64,000 bases of DNA from assembly GCA_027559495.1 (NCBI GenBank), contig JAMXSV010000018.1, positions 992,001-1,056,000 of the forward strand, read 5' to 3'. The notes under the pieces were generated by a model. The model searched no databases. It saw only the letters and a program-made list of their open reading frames with translations, and was not told the DNA's origin. Shown one piece after another: positions 47,201 through 58,700 of this stretch. The DNA is from Aurifilum marmelostoma (lineage: Eukaryota; Ascomycota; Sordariomycetes; Diaporthales; Cryphonectriaceae). Position 1 is the first letter of the stretch, and every line of letters begins with the position of its first letter. Position numbers and translations under genes: made by a program.

Positions 47201-47515
47201 CAGGGCGACCGTGGTGCGCTTCTGGGCAGAGGTGGTCCTGGTGGGGATGCTGGGCTCGAGGTGTTTTGCGACGCGGTAGGCGAAGACGTCGAGCTGCTGG
47301 AAGGTGTAGTCGACATAGTCTACTCCGCTCCGGGGGTAGGACACGATGGGGAGGTCTGGGTGGCTTGTTGCTCGTGAGCGGACGAGGGCGTCGACGGTCA
47401 GGAGGGAGGAGTCGTCCATCTCGACGTGTTCGACCGTGGCCGTGTCGTGGTCCGCGTGGGACGGGTCGGTGGGTAGGGGTGAGGATTTGGGAATGATAGC
47501 AGCGGTGGAAGCCAT
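44207..47515 (-). CDS. NRPS-like adenylation-thiolation-reductase enzyme
   Basis: Exons 47515-46873, 46782-46386 and 46313-44207 join in frame to 1048 aa, the usual size for fungal A-T-R (carboxylic acid reductase-like) proteins. The first join rebuilds the A3 motif HSSGSTGVPK and the second rebuilds SHYGATEVG. Other A motifs visible are MYGGSACPDD, SYRTKDLF and WKYIARQDDTIVLVNGEKF. The thiolation site is LGVDSL with Ser about 602. The reductase domain carries a TGSTGSLGAHLV NAD(P)H motif (about 686) and a catalytic YAQSK (Tyr about 848, Lys about 852). The enzyme should activate a carboxylic acid with ATP, load it on phosphopantetheine and release it reductively as an aldehyde or alcohol. 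There is no condensation domain. The substrate cannot be read from the sequence. A PhyH-type oxygenase lies 1.1 kb upstream on the same strand. Confidence 0.95.
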
Positions 47516-48648
47516 TGTGAGAGAGTTGTGGATCCAGTATGAGGAAATGAGATTCTATGGGAGGGGTTTGGTGTTCGAAGTTCTACTTCTAGTGGAAATA
47601 AAAAGAAGGTGAAATCAAAACAAGGACGTGCTACATTAGGATCATGTCTAGGTTTTCCCTCCTCGATCAACATCGTTACTTTGATTATGCTCTTTTTTTA
47701 GTCGTCACCAGGTCGCATGATCATCATAAATGCATGCTTGAGGCGGAGGATGAGGAGAAGACCCGCCGATCACGCTGGCCGCAGCGGCTTTCCGGGTTGG
47801 TGGTTACCGAGGTGGCCATGCACACAAATGTACGCGCCGTACGAGTCGTGTGTTCTTCTCCAACGAGTAAGTTACAATTTATTTTCCGCGGGATGTCCAA
47901 GAGACCCAAGTATTCTCACACTTTGAAAGGGCTGTGCAGCGATTTCTTACTCCGCGTCGCAGCCTGGTCGCGTTGATGAACGAGACCGTGATGTTTGTTC
48001 ACGCAGGCCCCGGTCAGCAAGCCTGCGTCCTTTATAGAGCATAAGGGAAATGTTGACTGTTGTGAACAAATGATTGACCGGAATAATTTCTACGACTCGT
48101 CAACCGACGAGTGATATTATATATAAGCTCTAATCGAGATGCCCCACCCCCGCATTTCATATTCCGGAAAGATATTACTGGGGTGGACCACTCATACCAG
48201 CTCAGTAACCAATATAAACTCCCGCATCTCATTGCATTCATGAGCTCAGCTGAAGAGAAAGCATGTATTATTGCTATGATGCCAACAAACAGACCCCGTA
48301 CAAGGCGATGAAGATGGTTACAGAATGACCACCTTACAGCGTTGGTTTCACACTGGATGGCCTCCTCCCACCAAACGAGGCCCTCAGAGTAAGCTGTGGG
48401 TGATTAGAATTTGAATAGATGGTCAGAAAAATAGTGCTTGTACTTGTACCCTTCAATAGGAGAGCCATCATTTCCACGCCGTCAATATATGTATGAGGCC
48501 AACGATAAACAGGTGACAGTTTGTCGATCCAAGTGCAAGGTGAACAGAATAGTCATCACTATGCTGGATGAAATGTTTCTTGACACTATTACGGAGCCTT
48601 GACTGAGAAGCCAAAGATGCAAAGACAACAGGACTGGCAATCTCCACC
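47516..48648. other. Gene-free stretch between NRPS-like and PhyH genes
   Basis: It contains the promoter of the NRPS-like gene and the 3' region of the dioxygenase gene. No coding region recognised. Confidence 0.5.
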
Positions 48649-49536
48649 TCACCCATCAAGCGAGTAGCCAACCTCGCCCGCCTCCTGACCCATCTTGACC
48701 AGACTCGCCTTCATCTTCTCCGCCCTGATCTTCGTCTTCTCGTCAAGCCCACTAAAGTCGACCCGATCAATCCAGTCCCTCAGACCATGCTGCAGCACGT
48801 TCCTCGCCCGCAGCGTAGACCCGTCCACATGTCCCGCGCTCCCGTGCAGCGTGAGCCTGTCGACCTTGGAATCATAAGCGCCCCGGTGCAGGATGTTGTT
48901 GTTGTAGAAGACCACGTCGCCCGCCTTGAGCTGCACGACCAGCTGGCCCGGGATCTCCTTCTCAAAAGGGTCCGCGGCCCTCTCGACCTCGGTCCTCGCC
49001 CGCGCATGGCTGCCCGGCACGACGATGAGGCTCGCATCGTCATACAGGGCCAGGTTCCACTGCGCAGAGTACGCCGGCTGCCGCAGACGGGCCAGCTCCT
49101 CGTCGGGCGTGGCAGAGGCGGGGATGTCGTCGCGGTGCCACCGCAGCTCAAAGTCGCGGTCCGGGCGCACGAGCAGGTTGAAGAGCTCCATGACCAGCTC
49201 GTCGTCGGTGCACTGCAGCAGCTCGCGCGTGGGGGCCACAACGGCGTCGCTAAAGTACATGGCCACAAAGGTGGAGGAGCCGGGCATGTCTGGGTGCATC
49301 ATGCCCTGGACGCCCCAGATGCCCTCGTCGCGGGCGATCTCGGGCGTGTTGCGGGGCCAGGGCGGGAACTGCTTGGGGAGGGTGCGCACGCTGGGCCAGG
49401 TGCCGTCGCGGGCGAGAGAGGTGGCTCGCTCAGCGGCGTTACGAAGCTCGGTGAGCTGGGGGTCGGTGATGGCGGAGGGGATGACGACGAAGCCGTCACG
49501 GTTGAGGCGGTCGAGGAGAGATGATGTTGCTGTCAT
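48649..49536 (-). CDS. Phytanoyl-CoA dioxygenase (PhyH) family Fe(II)/2-oxoglutarate oxygenase
   Basis: Intronless, 295 aa from the ATG at 49536 (the open frame begins 11 codons earlier without an ATG). The N-terminus DRLNRDGFVVIPSAI is the typical PhyH opening. The iron-binding HxD lies in ELRWHRDD (His about 134, Asp about 136) and the distal His in NNILHRGAY (about 217), with VVPGSH and LKAGDVVFYNN as usual strands around them. Such enzymes hydroxylate or otherwise oxidise small molecules using 2-oxoglutarate and O2, and are frequent in fungal metabolite clusters. Its position just upstream of the A-T-R gene on the same strand suggests, but does not prove, a joint pathway. Confidence 0.9.
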   Translation of the reverse strand: MTATSSLLDRLNRDGFVVIPSAITDPQLTELRNAAERATSLARDGTWPSVRTLPKQFPPWPRNTPEIARDEGIWGVQGMMHPDMPGSSTFVAMYFSDAVVAPTRELLQCTDDELVMELFNLLVRPDRDFELRWHRDDIPASATPDEELARLRQPAYSAQWNLALYDDASLIVVPGSHARARTEVERAADPFEKEIPGQLVVQLKAGDVVFYNNNILHRGAYDSKVDRLTLHGSAGHVDGSTLRARNVLQHGLRDWIDRVDFSGLDEKTKIRAEKMKASLVKMGQEAGEVGYSLDG

Positions 49537-50877
49537 TGTGGGGAACTTGTTTGTGTAGGCAAGAGTCAAGATCGAGGTTAAGAATCAAGTGTTAGCTGTT
49601 GATATGGAGGAATGAGATTCTTCTCTTTACAAACATGTAGACTGGATCAAGTTTATATGTGTATTGTGGTTCGGCTGGAGGAGTGAGTTGAGGTTGGTTA
49701 GAGTAAGTGGGAAGCTCTGAATACTGATGTCGTGTGAGAGACTGTTTGTGTTTACCTCGCACTGTCTTGGAGAGCGGTTTTCTCACCGGAATATCCTGTG
49801 CAGAGACCTTGTGCGGGTACTGTAGAGACTATTCATCATCATCTCACCCTCTCAGTCCATGAAACGTTGCAGTTTGTCGTCGTGTACGACTATACAATGA
49901 GTGTATTTCTCCTCATCAGAGTACGTAAGTATGAAGTAGTCCTGGAAAACGGCATCCGAGGCTGCTACTCTGATCGATTCGAGCCATCCTCAAGCTATTT
50001 GCTGACCTGCTTGACGGAGGAATAATCCAAGGGTTGCATCGCCTAATGAAGATAAAAGTGGACTGACTCCTTCAGGGCCTGGACATCTTAACAAAAGACC
50101 CCTCATCAGTATAATCAACAACAATCTGGCTGTACTTATTCTGTTTCTTTTCTATTTGTTTCGTTTTTTGATAAAAGAGTAGTAACCCCCATCCATCTTT
50201 CCAGTGCCTTAAGCATACAGAGTGACAAGTAGAATGAATAATAACCCTTCCCAATAGATAAATGAAAAAGCACAAAAAAAAAAAAAAAACGGAACGGACG
50301 GCATAAACCAGGCCAACATAAAGTAGACGGCCCATGTGGCTTGGCCTACTCCGACTGCGTGCATTTTCCGATATCGACCCCGCTCCTACTCTCAGCTCGT
50401 ATATTGCCTTTTCTCCTCCCTCAACCCGAGCCCGGTCCCAATTTTCAGCCTTCCAATTCGTCGAACCCTCCAAGCAGCGTTGCAATATCCAAGCCATGCT
50501 GCCATAGTACGACAGCGCGCATAGGTAGCGCGTCGCGATGCTGCACGCTGCCTGCAACGTTGACAGAGGTTTCCTGGCTCCGTCATCTTGCCTCAATGGT
50601 TCATTTCTGAGGAGGAGGCTTGTACGCTCTCACTTCCTTCCTGAGATGCACCGAAATCAGGCTTTTGAAGCATCACCATTTCCCTTGACGAGTAGTTCAA
50701 GCGAAGACCTGACCGGATACTTGAAGAGGTCTCACATCACCACATTCCTATCATCACGTCCCGACTCACTGCCCCACTAATCTACCCTCAACTCCATAGA
50801 TAGTACAATCCAGAACCTATCAAAGACCTTGTTTTGGCTTTCTTCTTCCTTCTTTCCTTCACAAATCCATACCAACA
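49537..50877. other. Divergent intergenic region of dioxygenase and alpha-galactosidase genes
   Basis: 1.34 kb between divergent starts, with an A16 run at about 50274-50289. It should contain both promoters. No gene recognised. Confidence 0.5.
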
Positions 50878-52545
50878 ATGTTCCTTCTCACCATGGCCGC
50901 CATCACCCAGCTTCTCCTCGCCACCCAGGCGCACGCAGCATTTGACCCGCCCGGCATCATTTCCCCCTTACCACCAATGGGCTTCAACAATTGGGCACGC
51001 TACATGGGCGGCCTCAACGAGTCCCTCTTTGTGCAGACCGCCGAGGCTATGGCTTCCAAAGGCCTCCTTGCCGCCGGCTACAACCGCATCAACCTCGACG
51101 ACGAGTGGTCCCTCATGACCCGCGCCCCCAACGGCACCATGCAGTGGGACCCGGCCAAATTCCCCCACGGCCTGCCCTGGCTGACCAACTTTCTGCGCGA
51201 GCGAGGCTTCCTCCCTGGCATCTACACCGACGCCGGCAATCTATCATGCGCCGGCTACCCTGGCGCATACGGCTACGAGGCCATCGACGCGGCCACCTTT
51301 GTGAGCTGGGGATTCGAATATCTCAAGCTGGACGGGTGCAACATGCCCGACGCCACCGAGCAGGGATACCGTGCCGTCTACGGGCGCTGGCACGACATCC
51401 TGTCCGCCATGTGGCCCAACCAGATGGTCTTTTCGCAGTCCGCCCCGGCCTACTTTGCCGAGGCCGCCAACCTGACAGACTGGTACACCGTCATGACCTG
51501 GGTCCCGCAGTACGGCCAGCTCGCCCGCCACTCGCGCGACACGCTGGTCTGGAACAGCACAAACTACTGGCCCGACATCACGGGCTGGGACTCGGTGCTG
51601 TTCAACTACGGCCAGGAGGTGCGTCTTGCCCGGTTCCAGCGGCCTGGCTATGTGAACGACCCGGACTTCCTCAACGTGGATCACTTTGATTACACGGATG
51701 ACGAGCGGCGGAGCCACTTTGCGCTGTGGTGCAGCCTGGGCGCGCCTCTGATCCTGAGCACGGATGTGCTTAATATGACTGAGGCCGAGCTGGAGTACCT
51801 CACGAACCGCGATCTTATTGCAGTCGATCAGGACCCGCTTGTGCAGCAGGCTACACTGGTTAGTCAGGATGGGACATGGGATGTTCTGACCAAGAGCCTT
51901 TATAATGGAGACAGGCTGGTCACGGTACTGAACCGGGGCAATACCTCGGCGGACCTGACTGTCTCTTGGTCCAGGATTGGAATCTTTCCCGATGATCTGC
52001 CCACACCCGAGAGTATTATCGTGAAGGATCTCTGGACGGGAGAAAATACCACCGTAAGCCTGGATGGCGAGACAGGCATCACTGCCAGCGGTATTCCTTC
52101 GCACGGCACTGGTGTCTATCGCTTGTCGAATCCCTCACCAGGCGATGCGATTCGCACATATCCCACTGGCATGATCTTCAACACATACTCGCTGAGCTGT
52201 TTGACGGACTCGACGTCTGGCATCGTGAGCTGGACGAATTGTACCTCTGCCGATGCGCAGGTGTGGAGGATCAGGCCGGATGGACACGTCAACAGCCTTC
52301 TTCAATCAGATGCCTGTCTCACAGGTGGGAACAATGGAACGGTTATCTCTGACGCATCTGCATGTGAAGTTGGGACCGCGAACAGGTGGGATTACTTCAT
52401 CTCGGGAAACCTCATCAATGCCGGATCGGGTTTGTGCCTGACAGAAGACCAGAGCGGAGACGGTGATTCTGTGGCTTTTGTAGACGACTGTGGGTATTTG
52501 ACCAACAAGCAGGTCGTTGGACTCCCTGTCGGCGTGGCTGTATAG
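50878..52545 (+). CDS. Secreted GH27 alpha-galactosidase with C-terminal lectin-like domain
   Basis: Intronless, 555 aa. A signal peptide (about 1-20) is followed by the GH27 barrel: PPMGFNNWARYMGG, NLDDEW, GIYTDAG, and the catalytic motif YLKLDGCN with nucleophile Asp about 152. The acid/base is probably Asp about 221 in ARHSRDTLVWN. A beta-sandwich follows to about 420, and a C-terminal ricin/CBM13-like trefoil with SCLTDS, AQVWRI and GLCLTEDQSGDGD repeats. The enzyme cleaves terminal alpha-galactosyl residues from galacto-oligosaccharides and galactomannans outside the cell; A-type fungal alpha-galactosidases have this two-domain form. Several N-glycosylation sites are visible. The start at 50878 gives the best signal peptide; a second ATG at 50893 is also possible. 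Confidence 0.93.
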   Translation: MFLLTMAAITQLLLATQAHAAFDPPGIISPLPPMGFNNWARYMGGLNESLFVQTAEAMASKGLLAAGYNRINLDDEWSLMTRAPNGTMQWDPAKFPHGLPWLTNFLRERGFLPGIYTDAGNLSCAGYPGAYGYEAIDAATFVSWGFEYLKLDGCNMPDATEQGYRAVYGRWHDILSAMWPNQMVFSQSAPAYFAEAANLTDWYTVMTWVPQYGQLARHSRDTLVWNSTNYWPDITGWDSVLFNYGQEVRLARFQRPGYVNDPDFLNVDHFDYTDDERRSHFALWCSLGAPLILSTDVLNMTEAELEYLTNRDLIAVDQDPLVQQATLVSQDGTWDVLTKSLYNGDRLVTVLNRGNTSADLTVSWSRIGIFPDDLPTPESIIVKDLWTGENTTVSLDGETGITASGIPSHGTGVYRLSNPSPGDAIRTYPTGMIFNTYSLSCLTDSTSGIVSWTNCTSADAQVWRIRPDGHVNSLLQSDACLTGGNNGTVISDASACEVGTANRWDYFISGNLINAGSGLCLTEDQSGDGDSVAFVDDCGYLTNKQVVGLPVGVAV

Positions 52546-52738
52546 AAAACAGAAATGAAAAGCGTTATTCTCATCTACAGTCAATCTGTTGCCGCACAGA
52601 TGTGCTCAGATGAAGCTCTTTTCTCGAGACAATTTTTCTGCCATGACTCCGAGTGTGTTTTCTAGTTAATGATTGTAATAATAGTTTATTAATGCGGTGA
52701 TATCAGCTTCAGCCGACGTTGCCATCTGCTGGAAGAGT

Positions 52739-53827
52739 CTACACGTGACTCAAACCACTGATCAGAGTGAGCCAGGCCGCCATCACTTGATCAAGGTCAG
52801 TACACGGTAAGCAAAAATTATAGGGACGAGAGACGGATTACTCACAACCAGTCGCAGTGACAACATAGGAGGCGATGCCCCAGGCAGTCTGAATAGTCGC
52901 CAGATCCGTCCAGTCCCGCGAGTTGAACCACAAGCCCACCACCAGACTCAGTGCCACCGGGATCAGCAGTGCGATGGAGATCCTGGCAGGAGACCAGCCC
53001 AGGACAATCTCAATCGAGTACGAATTCTTGTCCAGGCACTCACTGATCCATTCGGCCCACTTGATCGCCACGTCATCCCTAAACCAAGCTTTCTTGTACG
53101 CCAGAAACAGCTGCTTCATACTGGCTTCCGAGGCATCGTCGAGATCAATGCGTCGATGGCCGCCGCCATTATTGGTAGCGACACACTATCCTCATGCAGA
53201 TAAAACAGGTTAGCTATCTCGTCGGCAGAGGTGGTCAGTCACTAATAAACCCTGTTTAATTACCTCGTAAACTTTGAATGCCGCGACTGATCTCAGAGAG
53301 AAAAGGCCATTGATCCCCCGCAGGCGCCGTGTTGCCCATGTGAGCTTGGTGAATAAGCTTTTGGCCTCGGCAACATCGACGCGAACCTCTTGCGGCTCGC
53401 CGTCTGGCTTGGAGAATATGCCGATGACCAGATGCATAGGGCCACCCGGCGACGCAGTGAGGTCTCTCCTAGGAAGCCTTGTCTCGTGGGACCTCTCTGC
53501 GCTCCACTGCATTCCGAGACCTGAAGCAGCCATTTGTATGCCCACAGTCGTCTCTTCCTCCCTCACCATGTAGCGAACGCAGTCGTTTTTGCGTACTGTC
53601 CTTTCCCAGCTTGCCATGCCTGTGCCCAAAGCTGTTCGAGTCTCTCGCATGGAGAAGATTGGCGCTGGCTTCGGCAGAGAGACAGGAGAGCGCGTGTTGT
53701 TGCCGCCAGCTTCTCGCCCTGCCTGGGCATTTCCAGCGGCCGTATGGTTGTCTGCTGGCCTTTGCTGGGATTGACGGTCGGCTGCGGCCTCGGCTCGAGG
53801 CGCGTGCACAGGCTCTGCCTCTTCCAT
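52739..53827 (-). CDS. Uncharacterised fungal protein with C-terminal membrane anchor
   Basis: Exons 53827-53264, 53185-52846 and 52785-52739 join in frame to 316 aa. The N-terminal third is polar and probably disordered. It is followed by a conserved-looking helical part (VFSMRETRT-like PIFSMRETRTALG, then MHLVIGIFSKPDG and SVAAFKVYECVATNNGGGHRRIDLDDASE). The segment MKQLFLAYKKAWFRDD precedes two membrane helices (ISIALLIPVALSLVVGLWF and SYVVTATGLMAAWLTLISG). I recall this layout, ending in two C-terminal helices after a KAWFRDD-type motif, from many fungal proteins of unknown function. The last exon (15 codons plus stop) is inferred because reading through would end the protein inside the second membrane helix. 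The function is unknown. Confidence 0.8.
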
Positions 53828-55714
53828 GGTGAATATCACAAGGCTGAGGAGTGTCTCGAAGATGTCTAGACTTGTATTCTATGAGCGCCTGAAATCGTGC
53901 TCTTTGTGACGGATTCGCGATTCTCCATGTGTTTACCAGACGTTGTAGACATGGAACCCGTTGACCTTGCCCCCCGCATCTGCGGCTGACCGACTTCTGG
54001 AACCCCCTCCTTCAGCTTTCAGCTTTCACCAGAGTGACATTCGCGCTATCATTTGCTCTGAAGCGAGCAGCTGCATTCCGCTTCTTACTGCCGATCCTGC
54101 GTATCCTTTTTTTTTTTTTTTTTTTGGTCACAAGAACGTACACTTTTCCCATCACTTAGGGCATCATCGTCAAGTCTAGTAAATGGTAGACAACAAAACT
54201 GGGCACGAGAGGGAGCACAGCAGGACCGTGTACGGCAGTGGCCATCTCGTCCTCCCTCGCCGTGTAGCGAACAGCTTCCGTCTTACCCCGGCCTTGAAGT
54301 ACTCTGCCGGAATTAGTTGCAAATACTTCCAATTGATTACCGCTTTCTTGTCGCATGGAATGATACTATACTACCATACTTAGTGCGGTAAAGATTATCG
54401 TTCAACGTAACGAGTAATCGGAATAAATATTGTTTTAATGCAAGTTTCCGACGCGACGGTCTTCAGCTGTTGGTCCCGAATCTCCATCACAAACCTAAAG
54501 TATCGACAAATAGTGGCTCTTATTTCATGCTTCCTTTTTCTCTTGAAGGAAGGTTGCATTGATAGATATATTTTAAGAGGACTAACGAAGCTTGTATGTG
54601 ATGATAGTCTGCAGAATGCACAAGCAAGGCAAGTCAAAGTCAAACATGGCTTCCGTCCCTGACAACATTCAGTAAGCAGGTCACCGACCAAGCCCTGGAG
54701 AACGGTGGAATCGAGACATGGGACATCAGAACGACAATAGACTTCAACTCGGGACCTTTGAGCGGGTCACAGGCAGCTTGTCATACTGTTCTTCTGCCAT
54801 CTTGACCTCCGTTGGTGGTCCGTTTCTCAAGTCAACAACCTTGGGCTACAAGAGTCCCTACTTGATGCTCCAGCATCAGTCCACCGCCTCTACTTAGAAT
54901 ACACCCGACTCATGTTTAATGTATGTAGCTTTTTACGAATATAAATGGTAAAAGAATGTCTCAAAGATATTAAATCTTCCTCTGCATCTGCTAGCATAAC
55001 AGGGTTCTGCGTTGGTCATTTTACTCAACTCATTTGTGCTCAATATAGACCCGAACCTGAATCTAACAAGTATTCAATAATTGTTCTGAACATCTCTGCA
55101 ATCAAAGACCTCAAGGGCCTCCCTACATTCAATGCTCTGGCCTCACTGAGAGCTTAATAGGCTGTCCGGTACAGCTTTGTAATGAGACTACTATGAGACA
55201 CAATGGAATATTATCATGCTTCTTTTGTAACGCCTGCATGGTCTATAAATTAGTTGACAAAGAAGTGGCTGAGCCCCATCTTTCCAGCAACATGATCGTC
55301 TCAGATTTAGCTGAAGGGGTTGTCGAGCAGGAAATAAGTGGCGAAAAAAAAAATCAATAAAAAAAAATCGTGGGCTCTGCAGCATAAGCAAGCAGCCGCT
55401 TATGTGGGATTGCATCACGTCTACTGACCCCGCAGCTGAAAAAGTGGAAGTTCTGACACCTGAGCTGAAGCCGCTGGATACAGTACAGCAGTGCGCCATC
55501 GGGAATGTTCATCTGCGCCAGTATAGGGGCTGCAGGACACTATTGCATGCTAATCACATCATATCGCAGATCGTGGGCTGCTCGTATTTCCCAGAGTGTG
55601 GGAGGTGTTATTAGGCCGGGATTTCCCAGCCTCCATTCTCTCTCTTTGGGCTGACAATTTTTCCCAGGCAGTCTGTCTTGTCCGTGTCATCCCACAGCTT
55701 AGATACCGCACACA
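53828..55714. other. Gene-free divergent region
   Basis: 1.9 kb between the divergent membrane-protein genes. It holds a T19 run at about 54107-54125 and A/T-rich DNA near 54400-55150. No gene recognised. Confidence 0.5.
54107..54125 (+). repeat. T19 homopolymer
   Basis: Nineteen consecutive T residues in intergenic DNA. Confidence 0.9.
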
Positions 55715-58700
55715 ATGATGCAACGCCATGAAGTGGACGACGATTACCAGGCCCGCCCGATCCAGCGGCGGGAGACGACGCCGGCGCGGATCATGGGGCA
55801 GCCGGTGACGCCTCCGCCGAGGCAGCCCGCCGTCTCATCCCGACAGCGGATGCCGGGCCCGGCCGGCATAGTTGACGAGACCCGTGTCCCGGCCTATTAT
55901 ACACCATATCCACCATACTATCCTGGCGGCGCGCCGCAGGGGATGCCGATATACTACCAGCCGCAGCCGGTGCAATTTGTCAGCATGCATCCACAGCCAG
56001 GCATGCCCGAGCCAAGCCTTATGGGCATGTCGACAGCAGTGTTGCCAGGCGTGCCGCAGTCTGCCCTCTCTGACAGAGGCGCCAGGACCCCGCAGCCGCG
56101 GTCACGATCCCGGCCTCGGCGCCCTGTTGACCCGAGAGCAGATTCCGGGTCGGACAGCTCCCGTTCCCGGAGCAGGCGTATCGTGGAAAGGGAAGAGATC
56201 ATCAGGAGACGCCCGTCGACGGTATTCCCACCGCCGCCAATAACAGATCACTTCCGCCACATCGATGACGATGATGAATTCGAAGACACCACCTCCGCAA
56301 CCGTCTACTCGTTTACGCCCTCACGTGCGTCACGCGCTGCTTCGACGCAGCCTAGCACGCACGGCGACGACAAGCCGCCCGAGAAGGATGAAGACAATTC
56401 CAACGGTGGTGTTGGTGGAAGCGGTGGTAGGGGCTCACGAAAGGAGCAAGACCGCGGGCCTCGACTATGGCACGTCTTTGAATCTCAGTACAACGGCGAC
56501 CATACGCTGGGCGGCTCACACGGCGCCAAACTCACGGCGGTACTGAGCAGCAGGGCAGAACATCAGCCCCTGTTTCGATGGTTGTAAGTCACTGATGCTG
56601 TTTCTGTTCCCCCTTTCACGAGGCTGACACGATTCAAGACACTGCACACGGAATTTCATGGATTTTGATGACTTCTTGGTAAGCACCTATACATATATGA
56701 TAATGTGTTCCAATTTCTGGGACGAGATGTTATTGACAGCACCCAAAGAAGGAGGTCTCGCGCGTCCCAGGCCTGACCGCCGCCGAGCAGAAGGGCATCC
56801 GCGACCTGCTCGCCCGCGTGCAGCGCACGTTTGTCAAAACCGTCCAGACGGCCAACGGACACAGCGTCCGCCATATGGAACCAGCGTGCATACAGCATGC
56901 GCTGCCGCCCGACGATACGTCCAAGGACCCCAGCGTCGCTCGCCGCACCGCAACCTGGGTGTGCCTCCCGTACTTCACCCTGGAGAAGTACTCGGGGCTA
57001 CAGGGAGCTCTGAAGAACCCATCCGCCTTTCCGATAGAGACACTGCTGCAGGCCAAGTTCTCGAGGGCTGGCAAGGCCCGAGACATGCGCCAGGCCGTCT
57101 GCCAGAACGAGAACATGCCGGCCGGCCTATGCTTCCATGTCGCACAGATATGGTGTCTTGTGCTTGACAATTGTTAGTGGTCCGGTTTTTGATTATTGAA
57201 ACATTGAGACCCTATCAGCTCACCAGTCCTTTAGCCCTCCTATTCACCTACAGCCGCATGGCAGAGGAGACCCTTCGTGGGGACTCGGTCAGCCTGGCCG
57301 TCAAATCCATCCAAGACATTTCTCACGCGAGACCAGGGTCAATCATTGCTGTCACCTTTGGTCAGTCTGTGGTGTGGTGCATCCGAGTTGAAGAATGTCA
57401 GACGTGGCTGGTAAGTCGAGGAGCGTCTGGAGTCGGGAGCGCCGCCCATCACGCTGACAGCAGCCCAGGAATTCCTCTCTCATTTCCGGGATTTCTGGCC
57501 GAAGCGTTTGCAGTTCTTCCGGCGGAAACGACCAGTGACGGCCGAGGACTGGCCGCGAATCTTGAACACAGCCAGGCACATCAGTGGCAAGATCATGCTC
57601 GAGATGAGAATCGGGTCCGGACTGCCCTCTACTCGGCAGAGCGTTTGCAGAAACAGCTAACCATGCGCACAGGAACGCCCTACAACCGCCACGCACTGGT
57701 GTACTGATACCCAAAGATTCTGATGGGGCCGATGAGGGGGACGTCGTTGCTGGTGAGGTGACACCGCAACCGTCAGACCTGAGAAACGGGGCGGGGACGA
57801 GGCACGCCGCGTCGGGAATTCCAGGTGCAGGCCGAAATTCCAGGCCTATGCCAGGGGCCGTCAGATCAACGACCCCTTCGAGGTTGTCTATCTTCTCCTG
57901 TCTCGTTGGTGTTAGTCACCCTGACTTCGATACTATCGACGAGGAAGCTCTAGACGATCACCTGCGCGAGGTGGAAGACTATCTACTCTCCCAAACCAGC
58001 TTCAGTGACCGCCGCGCCTACGCTGCCTGTCCTGAAGCTAACCGAGACGAGGTCTACGACCTTCTTGAGAGCCAGGGCGTCCAGTTATTAGACAGCGACG
58101 AGAGCCAGCGCATGTGGCAGCGGGACTACGAAGCGAAGCTGGATATCTTCAACGCAGCTGATATGGTGTTCAAATGCTTCTTTCCGCCCCGAGTGGAAGT
58201 CCCGACAGTCTCCAAGTTCTGGGGAGCAATAAGAAGCATCATCACCGTGAGTCCAGAAGATGAATGATTGAATATTACTTGGGTATTTGTGAGTCTAACT
58301 TGACCAAGGACGGCGGACTCGTTGCCTCGACCGACGGAGATGACGGCGTCCCACGACGTAATGGGCAACCTTTGATACCCAACTACGCTATAAAGTCGAT
58401 GCGATCGGACCTTCGGCGCCTCTGTGTCGACTTTGAAGCGTTCAACGACATCTTTGCTCACTCTTCAAGACGGGAGCAAGCTCAAGTTGCAGTGCCCAAG
58501 GAGATGGTCGAGGGCTGGATCCACCTACTCATGAGCCTCATTTATCTGCCCAGAGTACTCGAGAAGAGCGAGAGGCTCCTCGATGATGCCAAGGTGCTCG
58601 TTCGCGGCGGTATGGCGGCCGTGGTCCGCTCGCTATCAGCAAAGCCATTGCTGGACAACTCTATTTGCTTGCCGCTGGAGCTTCTGTCTTTACTGAACCT

